A stretch of 64,000 nt of DNA from Batillaria attramentaria (lineage: Eukaryota; Mollusca; Gastropoda; Batillariidae), in assembly GCA_018292915.2 (NCBI GenBank), contig JACVVK020000036.1, forward strand, positions 1,642,501-1,706,500. The letters run 5' to 3'. Numbering within the stretch: position 1 is the stretch's first letter; every line of letters starts with the position of its first letter. The notes under the pieces were generated by a model, which searched no databases, was not told where the DNA came from, and was given only the letters and a program-made list of their open reading frames with translations. The translations under genes and the position numbers were made by a program. Below are positions 53,611 to 56,245 of this stretch, in pieces.

Positions 53611-53735
53611 CAAGGTGAGAAAGAACCTAAAATCAATTAACCTGCAGACATAAAACTAACTCCGTTGTAGCTACATGTACACTTAAAAATGATTTTGTTT
53701 TACATTGACAAGTGGAACTAAATTTCTCCATTCTC

Positions 53736-53772
<37 letters not shown>

Positions 53773-54789
53773 ACACACACACACACGAAAGATAGATCTA
53801 GAAAAAGAGAAATTCCACTGTTACTGTGCTAGTGTTCCTGCATGTACTCCAGTGGTAGGGCTGTGTTACATAATGAACACTGCTCAGATGTTGATCACAG
53901 TAAAGTATCAGGTCATCATCACTTATTATAAGAGCGAACAAACAAGTCCAAAACAAAACAAAAAAACAAGAGAAACAATGAGCGGATATATGTGTATACA
54001 TATATATATATATGTATACTGATGATGTGGGTGATACATACATGTACTGATAGTGGACCAGTACTGGGTCACTGAATGGACCTGTTGGGCACCTACTATT
54101 TGCTGAGTAAATCACTCAGTCGCTAGACCTAATGGATTGCTTACGGTTGCTCATTATTTGATACTGTGGTACTGGTACTCACTCAACTGACTAACCTCTT
54201 AGGAGCCAAAGCTAAACCATTTCCTTCTGCTTATATGATAAAGACTGGTTAAACTTAAAGGAAAAGCCATTGCACACCAGTAGAAGCCACTTCAAGCCAC
54301 TACATGTATTACGCAAGGCATGGTGCTTTCCACTAGGCCCGAGTCGAGACCGCTGCAGGTGCATTATACTATTTATAGTAGCTTGAAGTGGCTCTTAGTG
54401 ATGAATATTTTAAGAAAAAAATGTCATTTTTAAATGGACTTTTAAGGGTTAATAGTTGTCCACTATTAAAATACCAAACGTTCCTCATTCCATTTTGACT
54501 TACATCTGAAGAGAAACTGAAGCGGTAATAATAATAGTAATAATGAGTATTGTATCTATAGGCACTTTACCCGGAGAGAACCCCCGATGATCGGCCCGAA
54601 TGAACGGTGCCACATGTATACGAAAAGAAAATTCTTTGCCCAGAGTGGGACTGAACCCCTGACCTCTGGCATTGGTGACAAGTCTCTTAACCACACTTAC
54701 AGTCTCTTAACCAAGTGCTAGATCACCGACCGGTAGTGACTGCATAGTGGATCAGATGAATCAACCAGGAGCAACAAACAAAAAGACAA

Positions 54790-54832
<43 letters not shown>

Positions 54833-55811
54833 AAAAAAAAAACAGGTACGTGTATCTGGGACAAGGACAGCACAAGTCAACGTTTCAGTGGATACCTTCT
54901 TCAGGGCAAACGATGTTTGAAACATCAACTTGTGCTGTCGACGTCCCATGTAAGTGGTTTTTGTACTTTTTAGTTTCTTCTGGTTATAACTGTTTCTTTG
55001 ATTTCAACTTAAGAATGGTCATTGTGCCAATAGCCTTACTGTTTATGAATAAAAGTTCTCTCTCTCTAACACACACACACACACACACCACACACACACA
55101 CACACAACACACACACACACAATATTACTAGAATTGGTTCTGAATTACCGCCTACCATAACATGGGTTTTTTGTTTTTGTTTTTCAGCCAGGATAATTAC
55201 ACTGTATGTAAGCTAAACACACGCGCAGATCTTTTGCTTGTACATCACACTTGTAGTCATACATGTATATTAAATTCTGAGGCAAATCGTTTACAGCCCA
55301 TACTTTCCATGTAACTCTTGGGACCTGAAAGAGTGTTTTTAACTTTTACGTGTCTTAGTTGCTCAATTCTGAAAAGACAAACAAAACTGATACACAAGGC
55401 AGGAAAATGTATTCAACAGTCGCATAGCTTTGGTGGCTATACTGAAAAGCTTTTGGCATGCAGCTGATTCACCTCTTTAATGCTAGTCTGTTCTTTCCCA
55501 AACATCTGTTAAAAAAAAAAATGAAGAACTAGAAGGTAAAGGGGTATGTAGTATCGTAGACATCTACAAGTCTTTGAATAACAGAATTAAAACGTTCAAG
55601 AAATATAAAACAAAAGAGGACAGTTCTAAACAAACTAAAAGTGTTAGAAGCAAATACACCGAAAATGTACATACATATGTATGATACATCAAGTCTACTT
55701 ACACTGTGAGTGAAATCGCAGAACACACAAGCTATTAGGACGACAGTCAACGAAAAATGAAAGTTAGCTTACCTCAGTTTGAACAAGGTTGTAGAGTTTC
55801 ACATATATCAT
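13266..55811 (-). CDS. ATP7: Copper-transporting P1B-type ATPase, ATP7A/ATP7B family (23-exon model)
   Basis: The protein pumps Cu(I) out of the cytosol, into the Golgi lumen or across the plasma membrane, using ATP and a phospho-aspartate intermediate. The gene model joins 23 coding exons with GT-AG junctions and consistent phases: 55773-55811, 50860-50916, 47872-47997, 37980-39351, 35588-35806, 33796-33959, 32921-33082, 31782-31861, 31015-31267, 28629-28862, 27977-28117, 27224-27332, 26813-26937, 23953-24087, 23281-23472, 22839-23021, 21632-21848, 20373-20528, 16743-16885, 15752-15955, 14834-14951, 14101-14203 and 13266-13581. This gives about 1615 residues. Seven GMTCxxC domains have their first Cys at about 138, 215, 298, 392, 474, 589 and 665. 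Motif-less relatives precede them. Core motifs are TGES 975, CPC 1099, DKTG 1143, SEHP 1183, TGDN 1356, GDGVND 1402 and the TM7 YN at 1467. The C-terminus has dileucines and a terminal TKV. The first two exons are the least certain; the rest is secure. Confidence 0.95.
13933..14031. mobile_element. Foldback element with a stem of about 35 bp
   Basis: The arms 13933-13968 and 13996-14031 are inverted copies, including a perfect 23-bp core (CGGCACGGGTCAACG plus TTTCGGCT), around a 27-bp loop. Related inverted arms lie at 54859-54950 and a single arm at 62390-62427. It sits in the short ATP7 intron between exons 23 and 22. Confidence 0.85.
14101..14203 (-). CDS. ATP7: ATP7 exon 22: TM8
   Basis: Encodes [20 protein letters not shown] and SSVSVV. 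The MxxxxMAASS context carries the TM8 Met/Ser residues of the copper pathway in the family. The phase is 1 in and 2 out. The donor is AAAAC|GTAAGA. Confidence 0.96.
14468..14746. mobile_element. MITE family A copy 2
   Basis: It is inverted relative to the copy at 11768. It starts CTCCGCATGTAGAAGTCGAG and ends ACCTCGACTTTTACATTCAG. Internal blocks such as GAGTCTAACCTCAAACTAAA are shared with the other copies. Confidence 0.88.
14834..14951 (-). CDS. ATP7: ATP7 exon 21: TM7
   Basis: Encodes [20 protein letters not shown] followed by [19 protein letters not shown]. It carries the invariant YN pair of TM7. The phase is 0 in and 1 out. Confidence 0.96.
15421..15603. mobile_element. TA-flanked Tc1/mariner-type MITE
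   Basis: The inverted ends CAGCAGAACCTCTTTTGGG and CCCAAAAGAAGTTGTACTG are flanked by TA on both sides, as expected for Tc1/mariner target duplication. There is no coding capacity. Its ends resemble those of the larger composite at 17094-20213. Confidence 0.8.
15752..15955 (-). CDS. ATP7: ATP7 exon 20: P-domain hinge
   Basis: 68 codons, phase 0/0. Encodes [18 protein letters not shown] and [18 protein letters not shown], the GDGVNDxP Mg2+/phosphate hinge, then AADIVLMN. Confidence 0.97.
16286..16590. mobile_element. GC-rich MITE with inverted ends
   Basis: A compact GC-rich block begins AAGGGCCGCTGCTACACG and ends with its imperfect inverse (CGTGTAGCCGTGCCCTT). It stands out from the AT-rich intron around it. 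I found only one copy in the window. Confidence 0.65.
16743..16885 (-). CDS. ATP7: ATP7 exon 19: P-domain TGDN
   Basis: Encodes [20 protein letters not shown] and [18 protein letters not shown]. The TGDN motif lies at about residue 1356. The phase is 1 in and 0 out. Confidence 0.97.
17290..17830. repeat. Tandem duplication of a block of about 190-240 bp
   Basis: Three units share GTTTGCTAAGTGTCAAATC, GAATTCCCAGCGGCATCAC and TCTCACCGTCACGGTGGCA, separated by (AC)n/(GC)n tracts ending CACCCACACGTGT. The third unit (from 17776) is partial. Confidence 0.85.
17640..17722. repeat. (AC)n(GC)n microsatellite
   Basis: About 31 AC units followed by a CG-alternating run, a Z-DNA-prone purine-pyrimidine sequence. 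Confidence 0.95.
18366..20129 (+). mobile_element. Hairpin-ended repeat element, full-length copy 1
   Basis: About 1.76 kb and nearly identical to 24475-26247 in the same orientation. It starts TATGTTGTTTCCATTTAATC. It ends in a 14-bp stem hairpin (TATGTTGTTTCCAT, TACT, ATGGAAACAACATA) whose first arm repeats the start of the element, so the ends are inverted. It contains (AC)n, (CT)n and (GC)n tracts. No protein or transposase is encoded. AACAAGATGGCC just before the start is shared by all copies, so the true left border may lie about 25 bp further left. Confidence 0.85.
20373..20528 (-). CDS. ATP7: ATP7 exon 18: N-domain, C-terminal part
   Basis: Encodes [20 protein letters not shown] then [15 protein letters not shown] and [10 protein letters not shown]. 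The IGNREWM segment is typical of the ATP7 nucleotide-binding domain. The codon spanning the junction with exon 17 reads Glu. Confidence 0.96.
20591..21271 (-). mobile_element. piggyBac-type transposon remnant, TTAA-flanked
   Basis: The ends are TTAACCCTTTTCTGCC and CAGGAAAGGGTTAA, the piggyBac signature of TTAA target sites followed by CCCTTT termini. The subterminal ACGAGTATACTCGTAGCCCG occurs twice near the right end. An N-terminal transposase fragment is encoded within it. At 681 bp it is far too short for a whole transposase gene, so it is an internal-deletion derivative. Confidence 0.88.
20763..21050 (-). pseudogene. piggyBac transposase N-terminal fragment
   Basis: A 95-residue frame starts [16 protein letters not shown] and continues with a Ser/Asp/Glu-rich acidic stretch, as in the disordered N-termini of piggyBac transposases and PGBD proteins. 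The catalytic DDE-type domain is absent. It may be a decayed or truncated gene without function. No splice continuation was found inside the TTAA borders. Confidence 0.7.
21632..21848 (-). CDS. ATP7: ATP7 exon 17: N-domain
   Basis: Encodes [20 protein letters not shown] and LKCKVSG, the family PGCGxxCKV segment next to the ATP site, then a variable linker rich in Lys/Arg/Asn. The phase is 0 in and 1 out. Confidence 0.95.
21918..22196. mobile_element. MITE family A copy 3
   Basis: It starts CGGCCCACATGTAAAAGTCG and ends AACCTCGACCTTTACTTATG plus GGCCC. Internal blocks are shared with the other family A copies. Confidence 0.88.
22277..22369. mobile_element. Short TTAA-flanked MITE (copy 1)
   Basis: 93 bp from TTAACCTTGATCTTGCTGAA to CACTACCAGGGTTAA. 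A related copy lies at 31584-31666. The TTAA duplication suggests mobilisation by a piggyBac-type enzyme. Confidence 0.7.
22839..23021 (-). CDS. ATP7: ATP7 exon 16: phosphorylation site
   Basis: 61 codons, phase 0/0. Encodes [15 protein letters not shown], where the Asp is the phosphorylated residue (about 1143), and [17 protein letters not shown]. The SEHP His corresponds to the residue mutated most often in human Wilson disease. Confidence 0.98.
23281..23472 (-). CDS. ATP7: ATP7 exon 15: TM6 with CPC
   Basis: 64 codons, phase 0/0. Encodes [20 protein letters not shown], the copper-binding CPC of TM6, then [19 protein letters not shown]. Confidence 0.98.
23575..23816 (+). mobile_element. 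LINE (non-LTR retrotransposon) 3' tail
   Basis: A short frame ending at TAA 23683-23685 reads [10 protein letters not shown] then [14 protein letters not shown]. This is the typical extreme C-terminus of non-LTR reverse-transcriptase ORFs (LWNxLP, FKxxLKTxLF). A 3' UTR with GTGCGCTATATCAAG and a (CAT)n tail follows. It is heavily 5'-truncated. Confidence 0.75.
23828..23900 (+). mobile_element. tRNA-like SINE head fragment
   Basis: It has TAGCCGGCTGGGATAGCCGA, an A-box-like stretch and GTTCAAATCCC (B-box-like), but no recognisable family-1 body follows. It ends 52 bp before ATP7 exon 14. Confidence 0.55.
23953..24087 (-). CDS. ATP7: ATP7 exon 14: TM5
   Basis: 45 codons, phase 0/0. Encodes [20 protein letters not shown] followed by [17 protein letters not shown]. 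Confidence 0.96.
24475..26247 (+). mobile_element. Hairpin-ended repeat element, full-length copy 2
   Basis: Nearly identical to 18366-20129 and in direct orientation about 6.1 kb away. The differences are mainly in microsatellite length, a small insertion (AGAAATGCCAGC near 25144) and scattered substitutions. It ends with the same terminal hairpin (ATGTTGTTTCCAT, TACT, ATGGAAACAACAT). The high identity implies recent transposition or segmental duplication. Confidence 0.88.
24546..24592. repeat. (AC)n microsatellite
   Basis: Within the hairpin-ended element. It is longer than the equivalent tract of copy 1 at 18437-18473. Confidence 0.95.
26290..26561. mobile_element. MITE family A copy 4
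   Basis: It starts GGGCCCTTAGTCGAGGTTAG and ends ACCTCGACTTTTACATACGG plus GCCC. It directly follows the hairpin-ended element and directly precedes the MITE at 26572. Confidence 0.88.
26572..26690. mobile_element. GCCACTTC-type MITE copy 1
   Basis: Inverted ends TAGAAGCCACTTCGAGCCAC and GTGGGTTGAAGTGGCTCCTA surround a GC-rich centre (CGGGCCTAGCACGGAAGGCC). Relatives lie at 39902 and 54260. Confidence 0.8.
26813..26937 (-). CDS. ATP7: ATP7 exon 13: end of A-domain
   Basis: Encodes [20 protein letters not shown] then [20 protein letters not shown]. The phase is 1 in and 0 out. Confidence 0.97.
27224..27332 (-). CDS. ATP7: ATP7 exon 12: A-domain TGES
   Basis: Encodes [16 protein letters not shown] and [18 protein letters not shown] (about residue 975) is the actuator-domain dephosphorylation motif. 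The phase is 0 in and 1 out. Confidence 0.98.
27801..27839. repeat. (GT)n microsatellite
   Basis: About 19 GT units in the intron between exons 12 and 11, near a short (CCCCT)n tract at 27743-27763. Confidence 0.95.
27977..28117 (-). CDS. ATP7: ATP7 exon 11: A-domain start
   Basis: 47 codons, phase 0/0. Encodes [20 protein letters not shown] then [14 protein letters not shown]. Confidence 0.97.
28629..28862 (-). CDS. ATP7: ATP7 exon 10: TM3-TM4
   Basis: 78 codons, phase 0/0. Encodes [20 protein letters not shown] then [20 protein letters not shown] and [13 protein letters not shown]. GGRxFY and NMDVLVxLAT are family hallmarks. Confidence 0.97.
29025..29440. mobile_element. MITE with inverted ends of about 45 bp (TTAAAGATCT ends)
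   Basis: The left end TTAAAGATCTAAGCTCCC, AAAAGCTTTCCGAAGTGTGA is the inverse of the right end TCACACTCCGGAAAGCTTTT, GGGAGTTTAGATCTTTAA, with few mismatches. An inner inverted pair is CAACTCTGTCACAGTTGCAG / CTGCAACTGTGACAGAGTTG. No protein is encoded. Confidence 0.85.
29453..29885. mobile_element. hAT-like MITE with CAGGGTCC ends
   Basis: The element at 29459-29879 has inverted ends CAGGGTCCATACAGGT / ACCTGTATGGACCCTG. It is flanked by the direct repeat TTCAGA on both sides (29453-29458, 29880-29885). Repeated CATGACTTTTCCA motifs occur at both subterminal regions. CAGGG termini suggest hAT mobilisation, although hAT duplications are usually 8 bp and only 6 identical bases are seen here. Confidence 0.82.
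30300..30680 (+). repeat. Dispersed repeat family R1 copy 1
   Basis: A T-run at 30405-30420 is followed by repeated blocks of the type AAGTGCTTCAGAAGAGGAAA and GACTAAAATCTTGCAATTTG. Relatives lie at 46372-46800 (same strand) and 60359-60790 (opposite strand). The nature of the element is unknown. Confidence 0.65.
30811..30884. repeat. (GT)n microsatellite
   Basis: About 35 GT units with a short CACT interruption. Confidence 0.95.
31015..31267 (-). CDS. ATP7: ATP7 exon 9: TM1-TM2
   Basis: Encodes [20 protein letters not shown], a luminal loop with NTNATESN (possible N-glycosylation), then [20 protein letters not shown]. The phase is 2 in and 0 out. Confidence 0.96.
31584..31666. mobile_element. 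Short TTAA-flanked MITE (copy 2)
   Basis: It runs from TTAACCTTGGTTTTGCTGAA to GCACTACCAGGGTTAA and is related to 22277-22369. Confidence 0.7.
31782..31861 (-). CDS. ATP7: ATP7 exon 8: end of last metal-binding domain and linker to TM1
   Basis: Encodes [20 protein letters not shown] and HRDDIK. It completes the seventh CxxC domain with the GFDA signature. The phase is 0 in and 2 out. Confidence 0.95.
32341..32445. repeat. Poly(G) tracts in ATP7 intron
   Basis: Uninterrupted G runs at 32351-32369 and 32421-32432 are separated by AT-rich sequence. They can form G-quadruplexes and are prone to sequencing error. Confidence 0.85.
32445..32753 (-). mobile_element. LINE (non-LTR retrotransposon) reverse-transcriptase C-terminal fragment
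   Basis: A minus-strand frame reads [18 protein letters not shown] then [14 protein letters not shown] and a stop. This is the conserved tail of non-LTR retrotransposon polymerases, after a region with [12 protein letters not shown]. The catalytic domains are absent, so it is a 5'-truncated dead copy in the intron between ATP7 exons 8 and 7. Confidence 0.85.
32921..33082 (-). CDS. ATP7: ATP7 exon 7: seventh CxxC metal-binding domain
   Basis: 54 codons, phase 0/0. Encodes [20 protein letters not shown], with copper ligands C665 and C668, then [20 protein letters not shown]. It corresponds to domain 6 of human ATP7B, including the SVALAT and GPRDII patterns. Confidence 0.97.
33343..33565. repeat. 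(AC)n and (ACGA)n microsatellites
   Basis: (AC)n at 33343-33364 and 33505-33565, with CACACGAACGAA-type repeats between them at 33430-33505. Confidence 0.95.
33796..33959 (-). CDS. ATP7: ATP7 exon 6: second half of sixth CxxC domain
   Basis: Encodes [20 protein letters not shown] then [14 protein letters not shown] and a short linker ending VVELT. It matches human domain 5. The phase is 1 in and 0 out. Its 3' splice acceptor lies 12 bp from the 24-bp minisatellite. Confidence 0.97.
33971..34430. repeat. 24-bp minisatellite abutting an ATP7 splice acceptor
   Basis: About 19 units of AAGTGACAAGAAGACAGGGA plus GCGT, with occasional 25-bp units (GCGTTAAG) and rare substitutions (CACGG). On the transcribed minus strand the unit is pyrimidine-rich (CTCCCTGTCTTCTTGTCACT), and the last unit runs into the acceptor of exon 6. 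The Ser/Leu-rich frames across it are artefacts. Confidence 0.95.
35588..35806 (-). CDS. ATP7: ATP7 exon 5: linker and first half of sixth CxxC domain
   Basis: 73 codons, phase 1/1. A linker of about 45 residues ([20 protein letters not shown]) precedes [20 protein letters not shown], with ligands C589 and C592. The long linker separates the N-terminal cluster of domains from the two membrane-proximal ones, as in vertebrate ATP7. Confidence 0.97.
35863..36074 (-). mobile_element. Family-1 SINE with 15-bp target duplication
   Basis: The minus-oriented SINE at 35878-36059 (tail GGGTGGGTGGGTGTTTGG; head CGGCCACCCCGGCTCCCC on the plus strand) is flanked by perfect 15-bp direct repeats GATCAAAACACAAAG (35863-35877 and 36060-36074). 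Confidence 0.96.
36488..36755. repeat. About 53-bp tandem repeat, 5 units
   Basis: Units contain TTTTGCTGTAATTAATTGTC, ATTTTGAATCATGC and AGTTAAATCAATAAAA with substitutions. AT-rich, in the intron between ATP7 exons 5 and 4. Confidence 0.9.
37586..37917 (-). mobile_element. SINE family 2, copy 1 (5'-truncated)
   Basis: A minus-oriented copy whose tail is (ATACC)n (plus-strand ATGGT repeats at 37586-37617). The body shares CTCATGGCACCGCAGGGGTG, GCCTGCTGCCGCTACGCGCT and ACTCTTCTTCGAAAGATG with 43381 and 57157. The tRNA-like head is missing here. Confidence 0.8.
37980..39351 (-). CDS. ATP7: ATP7 exon 4: five CxxC metal-binding domains plus half a degenerate one
   Basis: A single 1372-bp exon encodes 457 residues. 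It starts with the second half of a degenerate domain ([16 protein letters not shown] ... GFKAT). Five tandem heavy-metal-associated domains follow, with GMTCQSC, GMTCQSC, GMTCASC, GMTCNSC and GMTCNSC (first Cys at about 138, 215, 298, 392 and 474). Each shows the family pattern up to MGFDA. Domains 2-4 are joined by repeated acidic linkers of the type LSDDEF(S/A)xIAxR, which suggests recent tandem duplication inside the exon. These domains accept Cu(I) from an ATOX1-type chaperone. The acceptor TTTTTTGCAG|GTGCAG and the donor CTGGCAG|GTTTGT are both clear. Confidence 0.98.
39902..40025. mobile_element. GCCACTTC-type MITE copy 2
   Basis: It has AAGCCACTGCACACCAGGAG, GAAGCCACTTCAAGCCACC and the inverse end AGTGGCTTGATGTGGCTCC. 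Confidence 0.8.
41349..41389. repeat. (GT)n(GA)n microsatellite
   Basis: About 15 GT units followed by GA units, in the large intron upstream of exon 4. Confidence 0.9.
41846..41887 (-). CDS. ATP7: ATP7 alternative first coding exon
   Basis: A 14-codon exon encodes [14 protein letters not shown]. The ATG has a strong context (GGGACCATGG). There is an in-frame TAG 18 bp upstream of the ATG. The donor CTGCAG|GTACGT is good and the exit phase is 0, matching the acceptor of exon 4. It lies between exons 3 and 4, so it can only be used by a transcript starting inside the gene. That product (about 1555 residues) would lack exons 1-3 and keep all seven CxxC domains. Its use is inferred, not proven. 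Confidence 0.7.
42793..42924. repeat. Hairpin 1: perfect 34-bp inverted repeat
   Basis: Arm 42793-42826 (from TCAGTCATAAAAGACAG to CTTTGGTTAAG) is the exact inverse of arm 42891-42924. The 64-bp loop begins TTGATAAAGGTAG, contains T-rich sequence and ends AAAATGAATTTTATTCAG. Weaker complementarity continues outward for about 12 bp. Confidence 0.95.
42953..43167. repeat. Hairpin 2: 80-bp inverted repeat with the same loop
   Basis: Arms 42953-43032 and 43088-43167 are inverted copies with two mismatches in 80. The 55-bp loop (GATAAAGGTAGGTG, T-run, TAAAATGAATTTTATTC) is homologous to the loop of hairpin 1. Outer complementarity (CTGTGTCTTTGTCAA) resumes at 43180-43200 after an unpaired stretch of about 20 bp. 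Confidence 0.95.
43381..43775 (-). mobile_element. SINE family 2, copy 2 (with tRNA-like head)
   Basis: The minus-oriented body is shared with 37586 and 57157. The head, read on the minus strand, has GACTTGGTTTAGTGGTTAAG (A-box-like) and CCAGGTCCGGCTCCC. The tail is a short ATACC repeat at the low-coordinate end. Confidence 0.82.
44134..44327 (+). mobile_element. Family-1 SINE with 12-bp target duplication
   Basis: The full-length copy at 44146-44315 is flanked by CCGCGTTTTCCC on both sides (44134-44145, 44316-44327). The B-box-like GAGTTCGATCCC is the best preserved in the window. Confidence 0.96.
44657..44974 (+). mobile_element. Solo LTR inserted into a (GT)n microsatellite
   Basis: 318 bp with 7-bp inverted termini TGTTGTA ... 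TACAACA (TG...CA type). A TATATAA box lies at 44814-44820 and AATAAA at 44886-44891, in the U3-R-U5 order expected of an LTR. GTGTG on both sides (44652-44656, 44975-44979) fits a 5-bp target duplication in the (GT)n tract. No internal region or second LTR is seen, so it is a solo LTR left by recombination. Confidence 0.82.
45700..45765. repeat. Degenerate telomere-like tract
   Basis: TTTAGGGTTAGGGATAG, TTTAGGGTTAGCGTTAGG and TTTAGGCTTAGGGTTA are variants of the TTAGGG repeat. They are too short and irregular to be more than a possible interstitial telomeric remnant. Confidence 0.5.
46372..46800 (+). repeat. Dispersed repeat family R1 copy 2
   Basis: It has AATGGTCCATGACTCACATG, CATGTTCCCCCGGA, a T-run, and repeated GACTAAAATCTGTGCAA / GGTGCATTTTGG blocks like those at 30300. 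It includes a poly(G) run at 46747-46764. Confidence 0.65.
46839..47050 (-). mobile_element. tRNA-derived SINE (other family) with (TA)n tail
   Basis: Read on the minus strand, 46905-47050 has GGTCTGACGGGCAGCGCG (A-box region) and GTGGGTTCGAGTCC, a textbook B box. An (AT)n tract at 46839-46903 lies where the 3' tail would be. I found no second copy in the window. Confidence 0.65.
47872..47997 (-). CDS. ATP7: ATP7 exon 3: first half of a degenerate metal-binding domain
   Basis: 42 codons, phase 0/0. Encodes [20 protein letters not shown] then [20 protein letters not shown] and VQ. Joined to exon 4 it gives a complete heavy-metal-associated fold pattern in which GLASADDA replaces GMTCxxC, so neither copper-binding Cys is present. 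The acceptor CATGAGCAG|GGAGTC follows a T-rich tract and the donor is CAG|GTAGGT. Confidence 0.88.
49871..49927. repeat. (GA)n microsatellite
   Basis: About 28 GA units in the intron between ATP7 exons 3 and 2. Confidence 0.95.
50594..50757. mobile_element. TTAA-flanked MITE with ACCCATT ends
   Basis: 164 bp from TTAACCCATTCACGCCTGAG to GAGCATAAATGGGTTAA. The inverted ends and TTAA duplication are piggyBac-like. Confidence 0.78.
50860..50916 (-). CDS. ATP7: ATP7 exon 2: helix of a vestigial metal-binding half-domain
   Basis: 19 codons, phase 0/0: [19 protein letters not shown]. The pattern aligns with the second Cys and first helix (SCVxNIE...GV) of a heavy-metal-associated domain. The acceptor CTTCCCCTCAG|GCG and donor AAG|GTAACA are good. 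The assignment depends on splice signals, phase and weak similarity. Confidence 0.7.
51352..51543 (+). mobile_element. Family-1 SINE with 11-bp target duplication
   Basis: The full-length copy at 51363-51532 is flanked by CTTAAAAGCTG (51352-51362) and CTTAAAGGCTG (51533-51543), with one mismatch. Confidence 0.93.
51846..52036 (-). mobile_element. Family-1 SINE with approximate target duplication
   Basis: The minus-oriented copy at about 51860-52023 is flanked by GTTCGGGGAGAGAG and GTTCGGAGAGAGA, which differ by one inserted G. Confidence 0.9.
53281..53605. repeat. Compound (GT)n minisatellite
   Basis: Three tandem units of (GT)n followed by GGACTGGGAGAAGGAAGTAG, CTGTGCTTTTCA and GTTTTACAGCACGGG. 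The last ends in (GA)n. The alternating Cys/Val frames are not genes. Confidence 0.93.
54260..54405. mobile_element. GCCACTTC-type MITE copy 3
   Basis: It has AAGCCATTGCACACCAGTAG, AAGCCACTTCAAGCCACTAC and the inverse end TAGCTTGAAGTGGCTCTTAG. Confidence 0.82.
54525..54725 (-). mobile_element. SINE family 3 with (AAT)n tail
   Basis: The minus-strand head has CACTTGGTTAAGAGACTG (A-box-like, partly duplicated) and CAGGGGTTCAGTCCCACTC, a good B box. The low-coordinate end is (AAT)n, the 3' tail. Confidence 0.75.
54859..54950. mobile_element. Foldback element related to 13933
   Basis: Inverted arms TGGGACAAGGACAGCACAAG and CTTGTGCTGTCGACGTCCCA, with AACGTTTCA / TGAAACATC inside, around a short loop. 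Confidence 0.8.
55069..55123. repeat. (AC)n microsatellite
   Basis: Interrupted AC repeat in the intron between ATP7 exons 2 and 1. Confidence 0.9.
55773..55811 (-). CDS. ATP7: ATP7 exon 1: start codon and N-terminus of the long form
   Basis: Encodes [13 protein letters not shown] and exits in phase 0 at CTGAG|GTAAGC, a near-consensus donor. The ATG is the first in its frame after an upstream stop. Joined to exon 2, LVQTEACIQNI aligns with GMTCxxCVxNI of metal-binding domains, with the first Cys replaced and the second kept. A second ATG 10 bp upstream in another frame opens a 15-codon uORF that overlaps the start. The exon is supported by its position next to ALG11 but is short, so confidence is moderate. 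Confidence 0.62.
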
Positions 55812-56210
55812 AAGTCTCCATACTTGATCGAAACCAAACTGGACTAGTTATCAAACACCATAAAAGGATTCAGCACGACGGACAAGTTTGAAGAAAGAAT
55901 AAAATCCTGTTTGAAGTCTGTCAAGTGAAGTGTGGTTCTTTTGCGGTGTGTTGACATACATAAACTTCCGGTGCAAAATAGTTCTCGGAATTTTAGTTAT
56001 CAATTTACTGCAAACTGTAAAGCAGATGGACGCCCATAGCCATACTGTTACATTATTTTTTCATCAGGCATGTCCATTGTGTAACACATTCAACGCAATA
56101 AGGGCCTTTTGATAAATTAACTCATTGTTTTTCAAACTTTCTGACAGCCTCTAAAATTGGTTTTGTGCACTTTGTTGTTAATCGACTTAGCGTAACGTGT
56201 TCAAGGCAAC
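55812..56210. promoter_or_regulatory. Putative bidirectional promoter of ATP7 and ALG11
   Basis: About 400 bp separate the two divergent start codons. It contains an ACTTCCGG (ETS/GABP-type) site at 55964-55971 and no obvious TATA box for ALG11. TATA-less, ETS-site-bearing spacers are typical of bidirectional promoters of housekeeping genes. It must also contain both 5' UTRs. Confidence 0.7.
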
Positions 56211-56245
56211 ATGGCGCTTTCAGAATTCATGCGGCAATACGTCAG
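56211..56245 (+). CDS. ALG11: ALG11 exon 1
   Basis: Encodes [11 protein letters not shown] plus two bases of a Ser codon. The context is CAACATGG and the donor GTCAG|GTGAAA. A short basic N-terminus before the membrane helix is usual for the family. Confidence 0.85.

Noticed and set aside
53215..53640. Cys/Val-rich frame of 141 codons
   Set aside because: Produced by (GT)n microsatellites in a compound minisatellite. Not a cysteine-rich peptide gene.
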